Made by a program: the position numbers and the translations under genes
Source of the DNA: Bacilli bacterium
Lineage (GTDB): Bacteria > Bacillota_I > Bacilli_A > RF39 > UBA660
DNA length: 15,001 nucleotides
Direction of reading: 5' to 3'
Assembly: GCA_017888105.1 (NCBI GenBank)
Contig: JAGHGS010000145.1
Location: 1-15,001, forward strand
Shown here: positions 12,867 to 15,001 of the stretch, piece by piece
Numbering within the stretch: position 1 is the stretch's first letter
How the letters are laid out: each line of letters begins with the position of its first letter
The notes under the pieces: generated by a model
Database searches by the model: none
The model's input: only the letters and a program-made list of their open reading frames with translations
Told to the model about the DNA's origin: nothing

Positions 12867-14648
12867 ATGTATGAGGATAAGACAAGGAGAGCCATAGAAA
12901 TTAATTGGAAATCTTTATTAATTAAATTGGGAATTTTATTAGTAGTTGTTTTTCTAATTATATGGATTGTATCTTTATTTAATAAGGATGATGAGAATGC
13001 ATCTAATTTTGGAACGAATTTATCTTTAATGAGAGATGCTGCAACAGAGTATTTTACGGGGTCTAGACTTCCTAGTGAGATTAATGAATCAGTTCGTCTT
13101 ACTTTAGGGGAAATGTTTGAACGTAATTTATTGGTGGAATTCCAAGATGAAAACGGAAATTCTTGTGATACAGAAAATAGTTATATTGAAGCAACAAAAT
13201 TAGATGATGAAAATTATCGAATTGAAGTAAGACTTGTGTGTGATAATGATAGCGATACGATTATTAATACGGTAAAATATCAAAGTCAAGAGGAAGATAA
13301 TAATCAAGATGAAGGTGAAGATCCTATTATTGATGACGATGATGAATTAGATGATACAAACACCGATGATGGTTCTGATAATAATGGAACTAGTGATAAT
13401 ACAAATAATGGTTCATCTAATAATAACAACAATAGTAATGGCGGTAATAATAGCAATAATGGCAATCATAATAACCAAGGTAATAATAACAATAACAACA
13501 ACAATAATAATAATAATAACAACAATAATAATTCAGATAATGGTGGAGATGCGATTGCTACCGCTTGCCCATATGGTAAAAAAGAGTATTCAACAAAATA
13601 TCCACTCGCTTATGTGGTTAGTGGAGATTGTGCCGTAAGTTCTTCTAGTATAAGTGGAAGTCATGCTAATAATGCTACTAGAGTAGGTACTTCTGAATAT
13701 TTAAAATTAGTAAAAGAAATGCAAGATTTAGAAAATAAAACGGGAGTTGAAATTCAAGTTAATCATCCGGAATATTCTAAGATTTTAAATAAAACAGGGA
13801 ATGGATATATTGGTTATCAAATTTATTTTTCAGCCAAACAGGTATCTACTTATTCTAAAAAGACAATTTATTCTTATTATTTAGATCAAAATGGTAATCG
13901 TACGGTTATTATTGATAGTAGAAATAGTTTAGGAAATTCTAACAATATTAATAATAAAAATGATTCTACTAATCGACTTGTTACTAGTATAGAGTTAAAT
14001 CGTTCTAGTTTATCTTTAGAAGTAGGGGATACGTATACTTTAAAAGCAACCATAACACCTAGTAATGCTACGAATCGAACAATTTCTTGGTCAAGTAGTA
14101 ATACCCGTGTTGCAACGGTATCTAGTAGTGGCAAAGTAACTGCTAGAGGAGAAGGAACTGTTACTATTACGGCAAAAGCAGAAAATAAGAAAGCAACTGT
14201 AAAAGTTACTGTTGAAAAAGAGGTTGTTACTAAGACGTATTATTTGATGAGTTATGTGGATTCTAGTTATGTAGGCAAATATTACGTTCAAGATTTTGTT
14301 TTTAATGATATTAATCGTTCTAATGTTGATTTTGTTTATGTTACTGTTGATTATTATGATGGATATAGTGATTTTAATCGTTATACGAACATTAAAAATA
14401 ATGATAGAGAAATTGAATTGTATTTGGGTTATAAAAATGAAGGAAATCTACAAGTAGTTGGAGCTAGAGATTTGTATAATCATTCTTTAGATCGCAGTAA
14501 TTTTACCTTTGCAAATACAATGGCGACTACTATGGGTGGACGCTATGGTGTTCGAATTACAACTTATATTAATAATGTTAGTGGTGTTTCTAAGTATAGT
14601 AATAGTTATTTTGTTCCGTTAAAAGTAACGGTTACTTATAAACAATAG
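12867..14648 (+). CDS. Membrane-anchored surface protein with Asn-rich linker and BIG2 (Ig-like) domain
   Basis: This 593-residue protein has a short basic cytoplasmic N-terminus and a single transmembrane anchor (16-38), and the rest is predicted outside. Residues 45-138 form an unrecognised domain with Cys100 and Cys125. Residues 140-228 are a linker, first acidic (DDDDELDD) and then Asn/Gly/Ser-rich, including 17 consecutive Asn (206-222). Residues 230-350 form an unrecognised domain with Cys234 and Cys255, and a short Asn/Ser linker follows. A BIG2 domain (about 372-449) reads VTSIELNRSSLSLEVGDTYT, ITPSNATNRTISWSSSN, ATVSSSGKVTARGEGTVTI. The C-terminal 140 residues are Tyr-rich, beta-like and unrecognised. 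BIG2 domains occur in adhesins and cell-surface proteins, so an adhesive or envelope role is inferred. There is no LPXTG motif. AAGGGGGA precedes the ATG. It has its own promoter and terminator. Confidence 0.85.
   Translation: MYEDKTRRAIEINWKSLLIKLGILLVVVFLIIWIVSLFNKDDENASNFGTNLSLMRDAATEYFTGSRLPSEINESVRLTLGEMFERNLLVEFQDENGNSCDTENSYIEATKLDDENYRIEVRLVCDNDSDTIINTVKYQSQEEDNNQDEGEDPIIDDDDELDDTNTDDGSDNNGTSDNTNNGSSNNNNNSNGGNNSNNGNHNNQGNNNNNNNNNNNNNNNNNSDNGGDAIATACPYGKKEYSTKYPLAYVVSGDCAVSSSSISGSHANNATRVGTSEYLKLVKEMQDLENKTGVEIQVNHPEYSKILNKTGNGYIGYQIYFSAKQVSTYSKKTIYSYYLDQNGNRTVIIDSRNSLGNSNNINNKNDSTNRLVTSIELNRSSLSLEVGDTYTLKATITPSNATNRTISWSSSNTRVATVSSSGKVTARGEGTVTITAKAENKKATVKVTVEKEVVTKTYYLMSYVDSSYVGKYYVQDFVFNDINRSNVDFVYVTVDYYDGYSDFNRYTNIKNNDREIELYLGYKNEGNLQVVGARDLYNHSLDRSNFTFANTMATTMGGRYGVRITTYINNVSGVSKYSNSYFVPLKVTVTYKQ
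13482..13532 (+). repeat. AAY trinucleotide run (17 Asn codons)
   Basis: Seventeen consecutive AAT/AAC codons occur inside the BIG2 protein's linker, with a core of five AAT. Flanking codons are also Asn-rich. Length change by whole codons would keep the frame and alter only the linker. Confidence 0.95.
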
Positions 14649-14680
14649 AAAAAACTACCTTTTGAATTGGTAGTTTTTTT
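14649..14680 (+). terminator. Terminator of the BIG2-domain gene
   Basis: AAAAAACTACC (14649-14659) and GGTAGTTTTTT (14669-14679) form an 11-bp stem over a 9-base loop, ending in a T run directly after the stop codon. Confidence 0.9.
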
Positions 14681-14721
14681 GATGTGTGAACTTCAAGGAG
14701 TTTCGTATCTATAAAAATAAA

Positions 14722-14922
14722 TTAATTTCTTACTTTATTTTCTTCTTGGCCCTCACCGTTACCATAGATACAGGCTTCGATCATACTAATTACTACATTG
14801 TTAAAAGAGGTGCTGTTTTCTTTTGCTATTTTTTCCACTTCTTTTAACAGCGAATCTTTAATGTATAAAGATTTGTAACTAGCTGGATCTTTTTGCCTTG
14901 TTTGTCTTACAACAAAATCCAT
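14722..14922 (-). CDS. Small ribbon-helix-helix-type (Arc/CopG-like) protein
   Basis: The 66-residue product has the outline of a ribbon-helix-helix DNA-binding protein. YKSLYIKDSLLKEVEKIAKE provides a strand followed by a first helix, and STSFNNVVISMIEACIYGN a turn and second helix. The basic N-terminal arm and acidic C-terminal tail (EGQEEN) flank it. A GTG at 14928 would overlap the GAGGTG ribosome-binding site, so ATG 14922 is the better start. Such proteins are often autoregulated repressors or antitoxins, but no toxin gene lies downstream on the minus strand before the convergent surface-protein gene. Anything upstream is cut off by the window end. Specific targets cannot be inferred. 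Confidence 0.65.
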   Translation of the reverse strand: MDFVVRQTRQKDPASYKSLYIKDSLLKEVEKIAKENSTSFNNVVISMIEACIYGNGEGQEENKVRN

Positions 14923-15001
14923 TTTCACACCTCATATATATTTTAATATGTTTTAAAAATATAATAAAGAATAGAATTTTCTAATATAAAAATATATGAT
15001 A
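14923..15001 (-). promoter_or_regulatory. AT-rich upstream region of the small RHH gene
   Basis: The stretch to the window end is almost entirely A and T. It holds several TATAAT-like hexamers but no convincing -35/-10 pair with proper spacing, so the promoter cannot be assigned. Confidence 0.3.

Noticed and set aside
13482..13532. Asn-codon run as a DGR variable region
   Set aside because: It is mid-protein, lacks the invariant interspersed residues and shows no similarity to the 8752-8880 segment.
13351..13638. 95-codon ORF in another frame of the surface-protein gene
   Set aside because: It is a shadow of the Asn-rich repeat: an Ile/Met/Thr low-complexity product with no independent initiation signal.
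14091..14291. Antisense ORFs opposite the BIG2 domain
   Set aside because: They lie entirely within the real gene, have no ribosome-binding site and show no recognisable motif.

Overview
The window (about 30% GC) comes from a low-GC Gram-positive-type bacterium. Most likely it is an uncultured gut Bacilli/Erysipelotrichia/Mollicutes-relative lineage (RF39-like); this is inferred from the AT-rich coding, the alpha-operon layout, the Bacillus-type SOS box and the protein families. The genetic code looks standard. Of 16 stop codons read, 13 are TAA, 3 are TAG and none is TGA, and tryptophan is TGG throughout.

Layout. Positions 1-724: end of the ribosomal/alpha operon, with rpoA interrupted by an in-frame TAA exactly in the linker between its N- and C-terminal domains, then rplQ and a terminator. 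804-1078: a monocistronic 76-residue unknown and a shared bidirectional terminator. 1078-4418 (minus): a membrane-anchored VanY-type carboxypeptidase, a DUF1700/HAAS-like two-TM protein, and a 559-residue unknown that overlaps it by 8 bases. 4441-4504: back-to-back sigma-A-type promoters. 4522-5034: HdeD/DUF308 membrane protein. 5046-8549 (minus): a tight operon of type IV pilin-like protein, thymidine kinase, RNase R and SmpB; the last two are trans-translation and RNA quality-control factors.

8550-8992 is the most unusual stretch. It holds no conventional gene, but the minus strand carries a promoter, a GC-rich Asn-codon-rich 39-codon segment ending in a protein-like C-terminus (...GVRPISF stop), a foldable AT-rich segment and a GC hairpin with a U tract. 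This is the layout expected of a template RNA of a diversity-generating retroelement (DGR), with no reverse transcriptase or variable target gene in the window. Divergently beside it is a membrane-anchored HNH nuclease (8993-9829).

9849-12662 (minus): uvrA, with a LexA/DinR box between the -35 and -10 of its promoter. 12867-14648 (plus): an anchored surface protein with an acidic/Asn-rich linker (17 consecutive Asn) and a BIG2 domain, divergent from uvrA with its own consensus promoter. 14722-14922 (minus): a small ribbon-helix-helix-type protein. Nearly every convergent pair or transcription-unit end has a recognisable intrinsic terminator.
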